From: Hyphomonas polymorpha PS728
GTDB lineage: Bacteria; Pseudomonadota; Alphaproteobacteria; Caulobacterales; Hyphomonadaceae
Length of the DNA: 39,618 bases
Assembly: GCF_000685315.1 (NCBI RefSeq)
Contig: NZ_ARYM01000030.1
Coordinates: forward strand, 1-39,618
Reading direction: 5' to 3'
The notes under the pieces are model-generated. The model was not told the origin of the DNA. It ran no database searches and worked only from the letters and a program-made list of their open reading frames with translations. This document shows positions 1 to 8,149 of the stretch, piece after piece. Within the stretch, counting starts at the first letter, position 1. Each line of letters begins with the position of its first letter. Made by a program: the position numbers and the translations under genes.

Positions 1-1
1 T

Positions 2-1756
2 CCGGGGTTACCGGCGCGGTTCATTGAGGCCGATTCCCGCAAGATGGGGACGCAAGGCGAGAACATCGACTTTGCCCTGCTCGTCGATGGTCTTGCGGCC
101 GAGCGTGAGCAAGGTATCACGATTGATGTCGCCTATCGCTTCTTCAGCACCGATAAGCGGAAATTCATCGTCGCCGACACGCCCGGACATGAACAGTATA
201 CGCGCAATATGGCAACAGGCGCGTCCACAGCAGACCTGGCCATCCTTCTCGTTGATGCCCGTAAGGGGATTATCACCCAGACCCGCCGGCATGCCTTCAT
301 CGTCACCCTGCTCGGCATCAGGAAACTGGTTCTGGCAGTCAACAAGATGGATCTTGTCGACTGGGATCCGGAAGTCTTCGATGCCATCGATGCGGAGTTC
401 TACAATTTCTCGCACCAGCTGGCGGGGGATCTTGAAATCCAGGCTATCCCACTCTCTGCCCTGAACGGGGACAATATGCTGCTCCCCTCCGAGCAGATGA
501 AATGGTATAATGGTCCGACACTCCTTCAGCATCTTGAGAGCGTCAGCCTTGACCCAAAGCATCGTACCGAACCTTTCCGGTTGCCGGTGCAATGGGTCAA
601 CCGGCCCGATTCCGAGTTCCGGGGTTTTTCCGGCACCATCACGTCCGGGGCCGTGAAGGTCGGGGACCGTATCCGGTCAATGCCCTCCGCGCGCGAAAGC
701 GAAGTGACACGGATTGTCACCTATGACGGCGACCTCCCGGAAGCGTCCGCGGGACAGGCCGTCACGCTGACGCTCGCGGATGAAATTGATACCTCACGCG
801 GCGACATCCTTGCCTGCGCCACGGCGTCGCCTGAAGTGTCGGATCAGTTCCAGGCCCATATTCTCTGGATGAGCGAGGCCGACATGCTGCCCGGCCGGCG
901 TTATCTGATGCGGATCGGCACCCAGACCGTAACGGCAACCATAAACGCCCCCAAATACCGCATCGATGTCAACGACATGCAGCACCGCCCGGCCAGAACG
1001 CTCGGCCTGAACGATATCGGCGTCTGCACCCTGTCGCTGGAACAACCTATCGCCTATGATCCGTTTACGGCTGCCCGGAAAACGGGGAGCTTCATCCTTC
1101 TTGACCGGAACACAAACGACACCATCGGCATGGGCCTGATCGATTTCGGCCTGAGGCGGGCAGACAATATTCACTGGCAGACGCTGGATATCAGCCGCGA
1201 CGACCTGGCTGATCTGAAATCCCAGCGTCCGGCTGTGCTCTGGTTCACCGGCATCTCCGGCTCCGGCAAATCCACCATCGCCAATGCCCTTCAACGCCGC
1301 CTGCATTCGGTGGGGAAACACACCTTCCTGATGGATGGGGACAATGTCCGCCACGGGCTCAATCGCGATCTCGGCTTCACCGATGCAGACCGGGTTGAAA
1401 ACATCCGCCGTGTGTCGGAAGTCGCGAAGCTCATGAGCGATGCCGGCCTGATCACGATTGTCTCCTTCATCTCTCCCTTCGAAGCCGAACGGCAGATGGC
1501 GCGCCGGCTCATGCAGGCTGGTGAATTTGTCGAGATATTCATCGATACCCCCCTCGCGGTTGCGGAAGGCCGCGATGTGAAAGGGCTGTACAGAAAGGCC
1601 CGCGCCGGCGAGATCTTGAACTTTACCGGGATCAACAGCCCCTACGAGCCCCCTGCATTCCCGGAAATTAGAATTGATACCACCCGGACGGACATTGACG
1701 CGGCAGCCGGCCAGATACTCGACTGGCTGAGCGAAAAAGGCTTCCTCGACCGCTAG
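2..1756 (+). CDS. cysNC: Bifunctional sulfate adenylyltransferase subunit 1 / adenylylsulfate kinase, 5'-truncated by window
   Basis: The protein activates sulfate. The CysN GTPase half works with CysD to make APS, and the CysC half phosphorylates APS to PAPS. The reading frame is open from base 2, so the start and the first GTPase P-loop lie upstream of the window. Visible GTPase motifs are AEREQGITIDVAYR (switch I/G2), DTPGH (G3) and NKMD (G4), followed by EF-Tu-like beta-barrel domains. From about 1230 a CysC domain begins with the P-loop GISGSGKST, then DGDNVRHGL, FISPF and SPYEPP, all hallmarks of APS kinase. It ends at TAG 1754-1756. The next genes encode polysaccharide export functions, so PAPS could feed sulfation of an extracellular polysaccharide as in NodPQ-type systems, but a role in general cysteine synthesis is equally possible. 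Confidence 0.95.
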   Translation, partial: PGLPARFIEADSRKMGTQGENIDFALLVDGLAAEREQGITIDVAYRFFSTDKRKFIVADTPGHEQYTRNMATGASTADLAILLVDARKGIITQTRRHAFIVTLLGIRKLVLAVNKMDLVDWDPEVFDAIDAEFYNFSHQLAGDLEIQAIPLSALNGDNMLLPSEQMKWYNGPTLLQHLESVSLDPKHRTEPFRLPVQWVNRPDSEFRGFSGTITSGAVKVGDRIRSMPSARESEVTRIVTYDGDLPEASAGQAVTLTLADEIDTSRGDILACATASPEVSDQFQAHILWMSEADMLPGRRYLMRIGTQTVTATINAPKYRIDVNDMQHRPARTLGLNDIGVCTLSLEQPIAYDPFTAARKTGSFILLDRNTNDTIGMGLIDFGLRRADNIHWQTLDISRDDLADLKSQRPAVLWFTGISGSGKSTIANALQRRLHSVGKHTFLMDGDNVRHGLNRDLGFTDADRVENIRRVSEVAKLMSDAGLITIVSFISPFEAERQMARRLMQAGEFVEIFIDTPLAVAEGRDVKGLYRKARAGEILNFTGINSPYEPPAFPEIRIDTTRTDIDAAAGQILDWLSEKGFLDR

Positions 1757-1890
1757 CCCCCCCCCTCTCAGACTACCCAAATGGGGAATGGCCCGAAGCT
1801 CAGCAACTGCCATTGTTGAGAGGGGCATCCATTTGTCTATCGCAGGGTCCTGGGGGACGTTGACGGCAGTTTTCAATGCGAGATGATATT

Positions 1891-2571
1891 ATGGCCAGAA
1901 TGTTCTGGATTTCCATTCTGTTCCTGCTTGCCATCACAGCCTGCTCTTCAAGCAATGGTCTGAATGCAACGCAGACAAACCTCCCGCCTCCAGACACAAC
2001 CTATACGGCAAGGACGGCCGAGTTCCGGGCAGGACCGTTCGATGAAGTCCAGATTCGTGTCAGAGACATGAGCGACCTGAACGGTACCTACTATCTCAAT
2101 CTGGACGGACGCACCAAGCTGCCCATGCTGGGCGACATGGACTTTGCCGGGAAGACATCTTTTGAAATCGCAACACTGATCGAGGAAAGGCTGTCTGCCA
2201 CCTACTTGCAGTCTCCGGACGTTGTTGTCTCCCTTAAACCTGCCTTTATCGAACAGGTCACGGTAGAAGGCGCCATCAGGAAGCCAGGCACATATGACGC
2301 CAAGCCCGGCCTGACCCTGCTGGAAACAATTGCCCTGAGCGGCGGCGCGTCCGAGACGGCAAATCAGAGACGAGCCATCATTGTACGCACAATTGATGGC
2401 CAGAGACAGATGGCCGCATTCGACCTCATCGCCATCCGGGAAGGTTCAGCCGCCGACCCGCTGATCTATGGTAATGATCTCATCATCGTCGATGGGTCAC
2501 GTGTCCGAAGCGTGTTCCTCGATATCGTGCGGACCAGTCCCATTATCGCGGTCTTCCGTCCCCTCTTCTAG
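1891..2571 (+). CDS. Polysaccharide export outer-membrane lipoprotein (Wza/KpsD family)
   Basis: This is predicted to be the outer-membrane export component of a capsule or exopolysaccharide secretion system. The N-terminus is a lipoprotein signal with a hydrophobic core and the lipobox AITAC-SSS. A Poly_export (PF02563-like) domain follows: 'GPFDEVQIRVRDMSDLNG', then LNLDGRTKLPMLGDMDFAGK and 'LSATYLQSPDVVVSL'. An SLBB-type domain comes next ('VTVEGAIRKPGTYDAKPG', 'LSGGAS'). I chose ATG 1891 because it gives a normal positively charged signal peptide (MARMFW...). An in-frame ATG at 1876 would add the acidic stretch MRDDI and has no better ribosome site. At about 226 aa it is shorter than Wza but normal for alphaproteobacterial two-domain exporters. 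It is followed 18 bp later by the broken co-polymerase gene. Confidence 0.88.
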   Translation: MARMFWISILFLLAITACSSSNGLNATQTNLPPPDTTYTARTAEFRAGPFDEVQIRVRDMSDLNGTYYLNLDGRTKLPMLGDMDFAGKTSFEIATLIEERLSATYLQSPDVVVSLKPAFIEQVTVEGAIRKPGTYDAKPGLTLLETIALSGGASETANQRRAIIVRTIDGQRQMAAFDLIAIREGSAADPLIYGNDLIIVDGSRVRSVFLDIVRTSPIIAVFRPLF

Positions 2572-2589
2572 CTTAAATCAAGTAGAGTC

Positions 2590-2928
2590 ATGGCCCCTGG
2601 CACACCCCATCCCGAACTCCCGGCACGCCCACCGGGAAGCGCCAACCTTGCCGGAAACCGGCCTGTGGATATCTCGCTCGATACCCTCGCGCGAGAAGCC
2701 GATTGGCAGGACGACAGTGATGTAAATATCAGGCAGCTGTTCAACACGATCTTCAAGCGCAAATGGATGATCCTTGGCATCGTCTTTCTGGGCCTGGCGA
2801 TCGGGTACATCAACACGCTGAGAATCCAGCGGCGAGGCACAAGGCGACGCTGGAAGTTTGTTTCGCTCCATTCTTCCTCGGAGCAGAAAAAGCCATCCTG
2901 GCAGGTTATCCACAGACTGAACTTCTGA
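2590..2928 (+). pseudogene. Truncated Wzz/Wzc-type polysaccharide co-polymerase (N-terminal fragment)
   Basis: The first 80 residues look like the head of a polysaccharide co-polymerase or exopolysaccharide tyrosine kinase. A Pro-rich cytoplasmic tail and an acidic segment (DWQDDSDVNIRQLFNTIFKRK) lead into one membrane helix (WMILGIVFLGLAIGYI). Family members normally continue with 'PRYKATLEV...', a long periplasmic coiled coil and a second membrane helix. Here the expected KATLEV appears in another frame at about 2845-2865. The open frame then ends at 2928 in unrelated residues. No periplasmic domain, second helix or kinase domain is found downstream. I conclude the gene is broken soon after its first membrane helix by a small indel plus a larger rearrangement. 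A short expressed single-helix protein cannot be excluded. Confidence 0.6.
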
Positions 2929-3952
2929 ATGGACAGCAGACGGGCAAGCTTCCGCAGCGTTGCCTGAAGGACAACCGCCCTGCTCCCGATATCTGCCGTC
3001 ATCAGCGGCCCAATGGCCTGCAGAACAATTGCTTCCGTTTTACTTGCCTGCAGCTCCCGCCGGAGCCCACTGGCCAACGAAGATCCCCCAGCAGCCGGAA
3101 TGTCCAACTTCTGAGCCGCCCCCCCCTCCTGCGCCAAGCGCTTCAGGGTTCCCCAACTCCACGCCAGTATGTTCGCCGCACACGATCGCAATCTGTGCCA
3201 CTTGTCGCGAAATGGAACGCGCCGTCTTGGCAGGTGAAAGCGCAACCTGGCGATAATGCACCCTCCCCGTCACGTACGTCCGCCGCACAGCTGGCGAGCC
3301 GGGGCATGGGGACCAATGGATAACCGTGCATTAATGCGTGAACGCTCCGGGGACGTGCAAATCCCTGCCGCTGGAATTTCGGGCAAACCGCCCCTTCCAG
3401 AACATTCAGTTGGCGCTCCTTCAGCCATGCAGTTTCCCCACAGGCTTCGAAGGCCCCGCCAGAAAAGGCCCCTCGCAGGACAACGGATTTCGGATTTCAT
3501 CCGCAAGCTGTTGTTCTGAAAACGCTGAAGGAACAGACAGTTCCACTGACAAATTCGACGAAAACTGCCAGCTCTTGCAGATTGAAAAAGACAGGTTCTC
3601 GGTCATTCGCATCTCCCTGATACAGAGAACCAGTTATCCGCCTATGAATCTGCAGCTGTAGCAGCAGCAGCAATTCACGCAATCGGGATGGCCGACCTAA
3701 TTTCCAAGTGCAACCCTAGCATGGAAACAATCCTTCCGGGCCCATCCTTCCGGATAGCCCATATGGGGAGGATACTGAAATTCCCTCCGTCTACGTATTT
3801 CATAAACCTTTCCTGAGGCTGTTTCAGGCCTGTGGAATTCTGGACTCCCGCAAGCGGGTTACCCATCCGGTCAGCTTGTTTGGAGAAGCGCTGAAGATCA
3901 GGGTGTGCATTGGCGCAAAGCGCCTCGAGGAACCCGTATTCTCAGGACTGCC
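2929..3952. other. About 1 kb of decayed, non-coding DNA with reverse-strand gene remnants
   Basis: No intact gene is visible. On the minus strand, protein-like pieces occur in several frames. One around 3130-2880 is helical (ELQASKTEAIVLQAIG then LMTADIGSRAVVLQATLRKL). Another around 3680-3500 contains ANDREPVFFNLQELAVFVEF, and it continues in a second frame as EQQLADEIRNPLS. The pieces lie in the same direction but in different frames, as expected of an old frameshifted gene. I do not recognise the family. The 3690-3950 part holds no clear signal. Confidence 0.4.
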
Positions 3953-4267
3953 ATGCCAAGTAGGATTCTAACGCACAGTGCGCGCGATATGTTCCCGGCC
4001 GCCGCCGGGAATCGCCGCCTTTGGCCTCGCCGCCGCACGCTCAAAAGCGGACGTATCCTGTTCAATTTTTCGCGATCATCCATGGATGTACAAATTATAA
4101 ACGTCTCGAAGGGCGGCGCTTGCCTGAGACTTGGCATTCCCTGGCCGTGCCCGAAGCTGTTTGAGCTTGAAATTCCGACACCGAATTCGTCCACGCCGCG
4201 CATCATTCCATGCGAGGTCGCCTGGCAGAGAGGCGTGATGATCGGGGCCCGCCTGCGCAACGCATGA
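3953..4267 (+). CDS. PilZ-domain protein
   Basis: This small (104 aa) predicted cyclic-di-GMP-responsive protein contains the basic N-terminal stretch PRRRTLKSG. It then has the loop NVSKGGACLRL, matching the (D/N)xSxxG motif of PilZ domains, and a C-terminal strand 'CEVAWQRGVMIGARL' typical of the PilZ barrel. The canonical RxxxR motif is imperfect (second Arg replaced by Lys), so ligand binding may be weaker or absent. ATG 3953 is chosen because AGGA lies just upstream; an in-frame extension to 3905 has no ribosome site. Its TGA overlaps the ATG of the AGE epimerase gene (ATGA), implying translational coupling. The context suggests control of polysaccharide production, an inference from position. 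Confidence 0.78.
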   Translation: MPSRILTHSARDMFPAAAGNRRLWPRRRTLKSGRILFNFSRSSMDVQIINVSKGGACLRLGIPWPCPKLFELEIPTPNSSTPRIIPCEVAWQRGVMIGARLRNA

Positions 4268-5487
4268 CCGGCAGAGACCCCCGGTCTCTTCCTTCCGCCT
4301 CCCCAACCGGTTCCCCCATCCAGGACAAGACATTCACCTTGCTTGCGCCCCATACCCTCAAAACCGTCCGGGCATGGACATATGAGCGCGCGCTTCCGTT
4401 CTGGATCGCGCACGGCATCGATCCCCTACATGGTGGCCCGGTCGAACTGCTGGAATATGATGGCGCCGCCTTGAAGCAGGTACCCGCGACGCGCCGGACA
4501 CGGGTGTGCGGGCGCCAGCTCTACGTCTTCAGCCAGGCGCATCTGCTGGGCCTCCCCGGCGCGCTGGACGCCGCACATCAGGTCTTCAGCTATATGACCA
4601 CAAAGTTGTGGATGGGCGCAGACAGAGGCTGGTGCCGCACCGCGAGCGCTGAAGGGATACCTCTCGACCTCACCCCTGATCTCTACGATTTTGCGTTCTG
4701 CCTCTATGGCCTTGCCTGGTATCTGGAAGCCTCGGGCCGGCAGATCGCCCTGGAGTATGCCAACCAGACGCTGGACCTTGTGGAAAATCTTTTCCGGCAC
4801 GGATCAGAAGCGGGATTCCACAACACATTTCCGCCCACCCTTCCCCGGCAGCAGAACCCGCATATGCATCTGCTCGAAGCGGTCCTGAAGCTTCAAACCG
4901 TGATACCCGCCCGCCATCACATCCGTATTGCGCGTGAACTGACAGATCTGTTCGTGCAACGCCTCTACCAGCCCCAGTCGAAAGCCCTCCCCGAATTCTT
5001 CACCGACGGCCTCCAGCCAATCGCTGAAGCTTGCGGCGCCATACGGATCGAGCCGGGGCATCATTTCGAATGGGCCTGGATTTTAGCGCAGCATCAGCTT
5101 CTGACAGGGGAGGATCATTCAGGCCTCATCCATGATCTGGTGCTGACCGCCGAAACGCTGGGCGTCTGCCAGACCTCCGGCCTCACCCTGAACGCCGTCG
5201 ACCATACGGGAAAACAGCTCGACACCCAGTCGCGAACCTGGCCAAACACGGAGCGGATCAAGGGCTGGCTCGGACTTTACGAGGTCACCGGAACCTCCCC
5301 CTGGCCCCAGGTCGAAAGTGCCTGCAGCGCGCTCTTCCGGTTCCATCTGGGCCCATGCGTTCCAGAAGGCCTGTGGGTGGACGCCTTCACTCAGGACGGA
5401 AGGCTTCAGACAGCCACAACCCCTGCCTCAACCTTCTACCATATCCTGCTGGCCTTCTGCGAAATCCTCCGGCTGGCTCCGGAATAG
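4264..5487 (+). CDS. AGE-family sugar epimerase/isomerase (N-acylglucosamine 2-epimerase / mannose isomerase-like)
   Basis: This is a predicted (alpha/alpha)6-barrel enzyme that interconverts aldose and ketose or epimerises a sugar, perhaps mannose, glucose or N-acetylglucosamine derivatives. Family motifs include R-x-C/V-GRQLYVFSQA near the N-terminus, NPHMHLLEA (His at about residues 200 and 202), and EPGHHFEWAWIL (His pair near residues 266-267), the usual catalytic histidine regions. A WPNTERIKG motif follows. Its length, 407 aa, matches the family. I start it at ATG 4264, which overlaps the PilZ stop codon; an in-frame ATG at 4210 lies inside the PilZ gene. The exact substrate cannot be told from sequence. 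Location after polysaccharide genes suggests sugar-precursor supply. Confidence 0.85.
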   Translation: MTGRDPRSLPSASPTGSPIQDKTFTLLAPHTLKTVRAWTYERALPFWIAHGIDPLHGGPVELLEYDGAALKQVPATRRTRVCGRQLYVFSQAHLLGLPGALDAAHQVFSYMTTKLWMGADRGWCRTASAEGIPLDLTPDLYDFAFCLYGLAWYLEASGRQIALEYANQTLDLVENLFRHGSEAGFHNTFPPTLPRQQNPHMHLLEAVLKLQTVIPARHHIRIARELTDLFVQRLYQPQSKALPEFFTDGLQPIAEACGAIRIEPGHHFEWAWILAQHQLLTGEDHSGLIHDLVLTAETLGVCQTSGLTLNAVDHTGKQLDTQSRTWPNTERIKGWLGLYEVTGTSPWPQVESACSALFRFHLGPCVPEGLWVDAFTQDGRLQTATTPASTFYHILLAFCEILRLAPE

Positions 5488-5566
5488 CCCCGCCCATTCC
5501 CCCCGCGTCACCCCTCGCCGCGCCGCGCCTGCCTGCTACACTTCTCCCCAAACGGAGGAGACACCC

Positions 5567-6412
5567 ATGCTGAAAGACAAATACGAAGCCTTCAAGGTGA
5601 CCATTGAGGACAAGGTCGCCCACATCCAGATGTCGCGTCCCGAGGCGATGAACACGATGAACAAGGCCTTCTGGAACGAGCTGCCCGAGATCGTCCGCAC
5701 CATCGATAATAACGCCCTCGCCCGCGTCATCGTGATCTCGTCGACCGGGAAACACTTCTCCGCCGGCATGGACACGTCCGTCTTCACCAGCCCCCGCCCG
5801 GCTGCCGAGCATGACCGCTATGTGATGGCCGAGGCCTTCCGGCTGAACGTCAAGGCCATCCAATCCTCCTTCAACTGCCTTGAAGACGCCCGCGTGCCCG
5901 TTCTCTTTGCCTGCCATGGCGCGGTCATCGGCGGCGCCATCGACATGATCACCGCCGGAGACATCCGCTGGTGCACGAAAGACGCCTATTTCTGCATCAT
6001 GGAGATCAACATCGCCATGACCGCAGACGTTGGCACCTTCCCGCGCCTCCAGCGCTACATTCCCGAAGGCTGGGTCAAGGAACTTGCCTATACCGGCCGC
6101 AAGATAGACGCGGCGAAGGCCAAGGAAATCGGCCTGGTGAACGACATCTACGACACGCATGAAGAGCTTCTCGCCGGCGTCCTCGCCACCGCGCGCGAAA
6201 TCGCCTCGAAAAACCCCCTCGCCGTCACCGGCTCGAAAGTCCTCATCAATTACGGGCGCGACCACACCACCGCCGAAACGCTGGACTATATCGGCCTCTG
6301 GAACACCGCGATGTTCCCCCCGCCGCACATGGCCGAAGCCTTCGCCGCCCGCGCCGAAAAGCGCGAGCCGGTCTACCCGGACCTCGCGCCCATCCGCACC
6401 GAGCCGATGTAA
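5567..6412 (+). CDS. Crotonase, delta(3,5)-delta(2,4)-dienoyl-CoA isomerase-like
   Basis: This 281-aa enoyl-CoA hydratase/isomerase superfamily protein most resembles the auxiliary beta-oxidation enzyme ECH1. The oxyanion loops are at HFSAGMD and CHGAVIGGAID. The three acidic residues of dienoyl-CoA isomerase (Asp176, Glu196 and Asp204 in the rat enzyme) are present with identical spacing: Asp in GGAID, Glu 20 residues later in MEINIA, and Asp 8 further on in TADVG. The C-terminal part 'GSKVLINYGRDHTTAETLDYIGLWN' also matches ECH1. The predicted role is degradation of odd-position unsaturated fatty acids. ATG 5567 follows a strong GGAGGAG ribosome site; upstream in-frame sequence belongs to the preceding gene region. 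Confidence 0.88.
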   Translation: MLKDKYEAFKVTIEDKVAHIQMSRPEAMNTMNKAFWNELPEIVRTIDNNALARVIVISSTGKHFSAGMDTSVFTSPRPAAEHDRYVMAEAFRLNVKAIQSSFNCLEDARVPVLFACHGAVIGGAIDMITAGDIRWCTKDAYFCIMEINIAMTADVGTFPRLQRYIPEGWVKELAYTGRKIDAAKAKEIGLVNDIYDTHEELLAGVLATAREIASKNPLAVTGSKVLINYGRDHTTAETLDYIGLWNTAMFPPPHMAEAFAARAEKREPVYPDLAPIRTEPM

Positions 6413-6423
6413 CCAAGAAGGCC

Positions 6424-6563
6424 CTTACCTCCCATTGCTTTGCAATGGGCTCCTCCTCTCCCACTTCGCGGGAGAGGGGCTGAGACTTCGCCGTCAGCAC
6501 AACGCTAAACCCCTTTCCCTCCGGGAGAGGAGGGGCCCGCGCACAAAGCGCGGGGGAGGTGAG
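6424..6563. repeat. Palindromic intergenic repeat (REP/BIME-like), copy 1
   Basis: This is a roughly 140-bp GC-rich composite palindrome between the crotonase and the monooxygenase genes. It begins with an ACCTCCC arm and a small hairpin (ATTGC/GCAAT). It continues with two nested hairpins around CTCTCCCACTTCGCGGGAGAG and CCCTCCGGGAGAGG, and ends with GGGAGGTGAG, the inverted copy of the opening arm. A closely related copy with the same order of parts occurs at 13715-13856. It abuts the 3' end of the minus-strand monooxygenase gene and may act as a bidirectional terminator. Confidence 0.85.
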
Positions 6564-6566
6564 CGC

Positions 6567-8048
6567 CTACCCCTCCACCACCTCGAAATCCGTCCAGTCC
6601 GGATGCCGGGTTTCCTTCTTGTAGTCGGTGGTCTTGCCATACCAGTTATTGGTCACCTTGCCGGCTTCATTTTTGTACCAGCTATGGCAGTCTGACGCCC
6701 ACACCGTCTTGGCAATCTCGCTCTGCACACGAACATTATACGCCGTCATTGCAGAAGGCGTCACATCGATGGCCGCCACGCCCTTCTCGGCGATCTTGTC
6801 GATACACTGGATCATGTAGTGGATCTGATGCTCCACCATCAGGATGATGGAGTTGTGGCCAAGGTTGGTATTGGGCCCGTACAGCATGAAGAAGTTCGGG
6901 AAGCCGGAAACCGCCAGCCCCTTGAAGGCTTCGGCGCCATCCTTCCAGGCCTGGTTGAGGCTGAGACCATTGCGCCCATAAACCTCCATCGGCGTCAGGA
7001 ACTCGGTCGACTGGAAGCCCGTCGCCCAGATGATCACATCGCATTTGTATTCCTGGCCATCCTCGCCGATCACGCCGTCCGGCGTCACCGCCTTGATACC
7101 CTGGCGCAGCAGCTCAACATTCGGCTGGCAGAGGGCAGGATAATAATCGTCCGAAATCAGAATACGCTTGCAGCCCGGCTCGAAATCCGGCGTCAGCTTT
7201 TCCCGCAGAACGGGGTCTTTCACCTGGTCCTCAAGATGCTTCTGGCACATCTTCTTCATGGAGTTCGCCAGCCCCATCGGAGACTTCTGCAGGAAGGCGC
7301 CAAAGCCGAAATCGGCAAACGCCCGAATGCGCCACCGGTACCAGTTGATCCGCCAGTCTGCGCCCGCGAAGTATTTCTTCGCTTTCGCGTCATACGCCCG
7401 CTGCCCGCGCGGGCGGCACCAGGCCGGTGAGCGCTGGAAGCTCAGCATCTTGCCGACCACTTTCTGGATCTCCGGCACAAACTGCACCGCGCTCGGACCA
7501 TTGCCGATCACGGCCACGGTCTTGCCTTTCAGATCCACCGAATGATCCCACCGAGCCGAATGGAAGGCCGCGCCCTTGAACGTATCAAGTCCGGGGAAAT
7601 TGGGCGTATGCGGAATGTTCAGCTGGCCAAGGCCGGAGATCAGCACATCGGCCGTATACGTCTTCCCCGCCCGGTCGGTCAGCGTCCAGGTATTGGCCGC
7701 ATCGTTCCAGCGGCAATCGGTGATCTCGGTATTGAAGCGGCAATGCCGGCGCACATCATATTTGTCGGCAAAGTCCTCGAAATATTTGAGGATCTGCGGC
7801 TGGAGAGACCATTTGTAATCCCAGTCGGGATTGAGCTCAAAGGAATAGGAATAGAGGTGGCTGGGCACATCGCAGCCGCAGCCCGGATAGGTGTTGTCCC
7901 GCCAGGTGCCGCCTACCCCGCCTGACTTCTCGAAAATGTCGATAACGCTATAGCCCGCCTCCTTCAGCTTGGCCGCTGCGCCAAGGCCGCTCATGCCCGC
8001 GCCGAGTATCGCAATCCGTGTCGTGCTCTTGCTGACGGTCGTATCCAT
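6567..8048 (-). CDS. Flavin-containing type I Baeyer-Villiger monooxygenase
   Basis: This FAD- and NADPH-dependent enzyme is predicted to insert oxygen next to a ketone, or to oxidise a related compound. An N-terminal FAD-binding Rossmann motif (ILGAGMSGLGAA) is followed by GGVGGTWRDNTYPGCGCDVPSHLYSYSFE, characteristic of this family. The type I fingerprint FxGxxxHxxxW(D) is present as FKGAAFHSARWD. A second Rossmann motif for NADPH (VIGNGPSAVQ) comes next, then the conserved ATGFQS near the end. The start at 8048 is preceded by GGAGGAATT on the minus strand; the frame extends 12 codons further without a ribosome site. The 493-aa length is normal. The substrate is not predictable. Confidence 0.92.
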   Translation of the reverse strand: MDTTVSKSTTRIAILGAGMSGLGAAAKLKEAGYSVIDIFEKSGGVGGTWRDNTYPGCGCDVPSHLYSYSFELNPDWDYKWSLQPQILKYFEDFADKYDVRRHCRFNTEITDCRWNDAANTWTLTDRAGKTYTADVLISGLGQLNIPHTPNFPGLDTFKGAAFHSARWDHSVDLKGKTVAVIGNGPSAVQFVPEIQKVVGKMLSFQRSPAWCRPRGQRAYDAKAKKYFAGADWRINWYRWRIRAFADFGFGAFLQKSPMGLANSMKKMCQKHLEDQVKDPVLREKLTPDFEPGCKRILISDDYYPALCQPNVELLRQGIKAVTPDGVIGEDGQEYKCDVIIWATGFQSTEFLTPMEVYGRNGLSLNQAWKDGAEAFKGLAVSGFPNFFMLYGPNTNLGHNSIILMVEHQIHYMIQCIDKIAEKGVAAIDVTPSAMTAYNVRVQSEIAKTVWASDCHSWYKNEAGKVTNNWYGKTTDYKKETRHPDWTDFEVVEG

Positions 8049-8149
8049 CGCCTGCAATTCCTCCCAGTGGCTGCGTGATTTCACGCATAATTACCGGCAG
8101 GATTGCTGAGCGCTGGCCGGGCCGTCAACAGGTGCCCGCGGGTCAGGCG

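Noticed and set aside
794..1876. Minus-strand open frame opposite cysNC
   Set aside because: It is antisense to well-conserved CysN/CysC motifs and has no recognisable domain.
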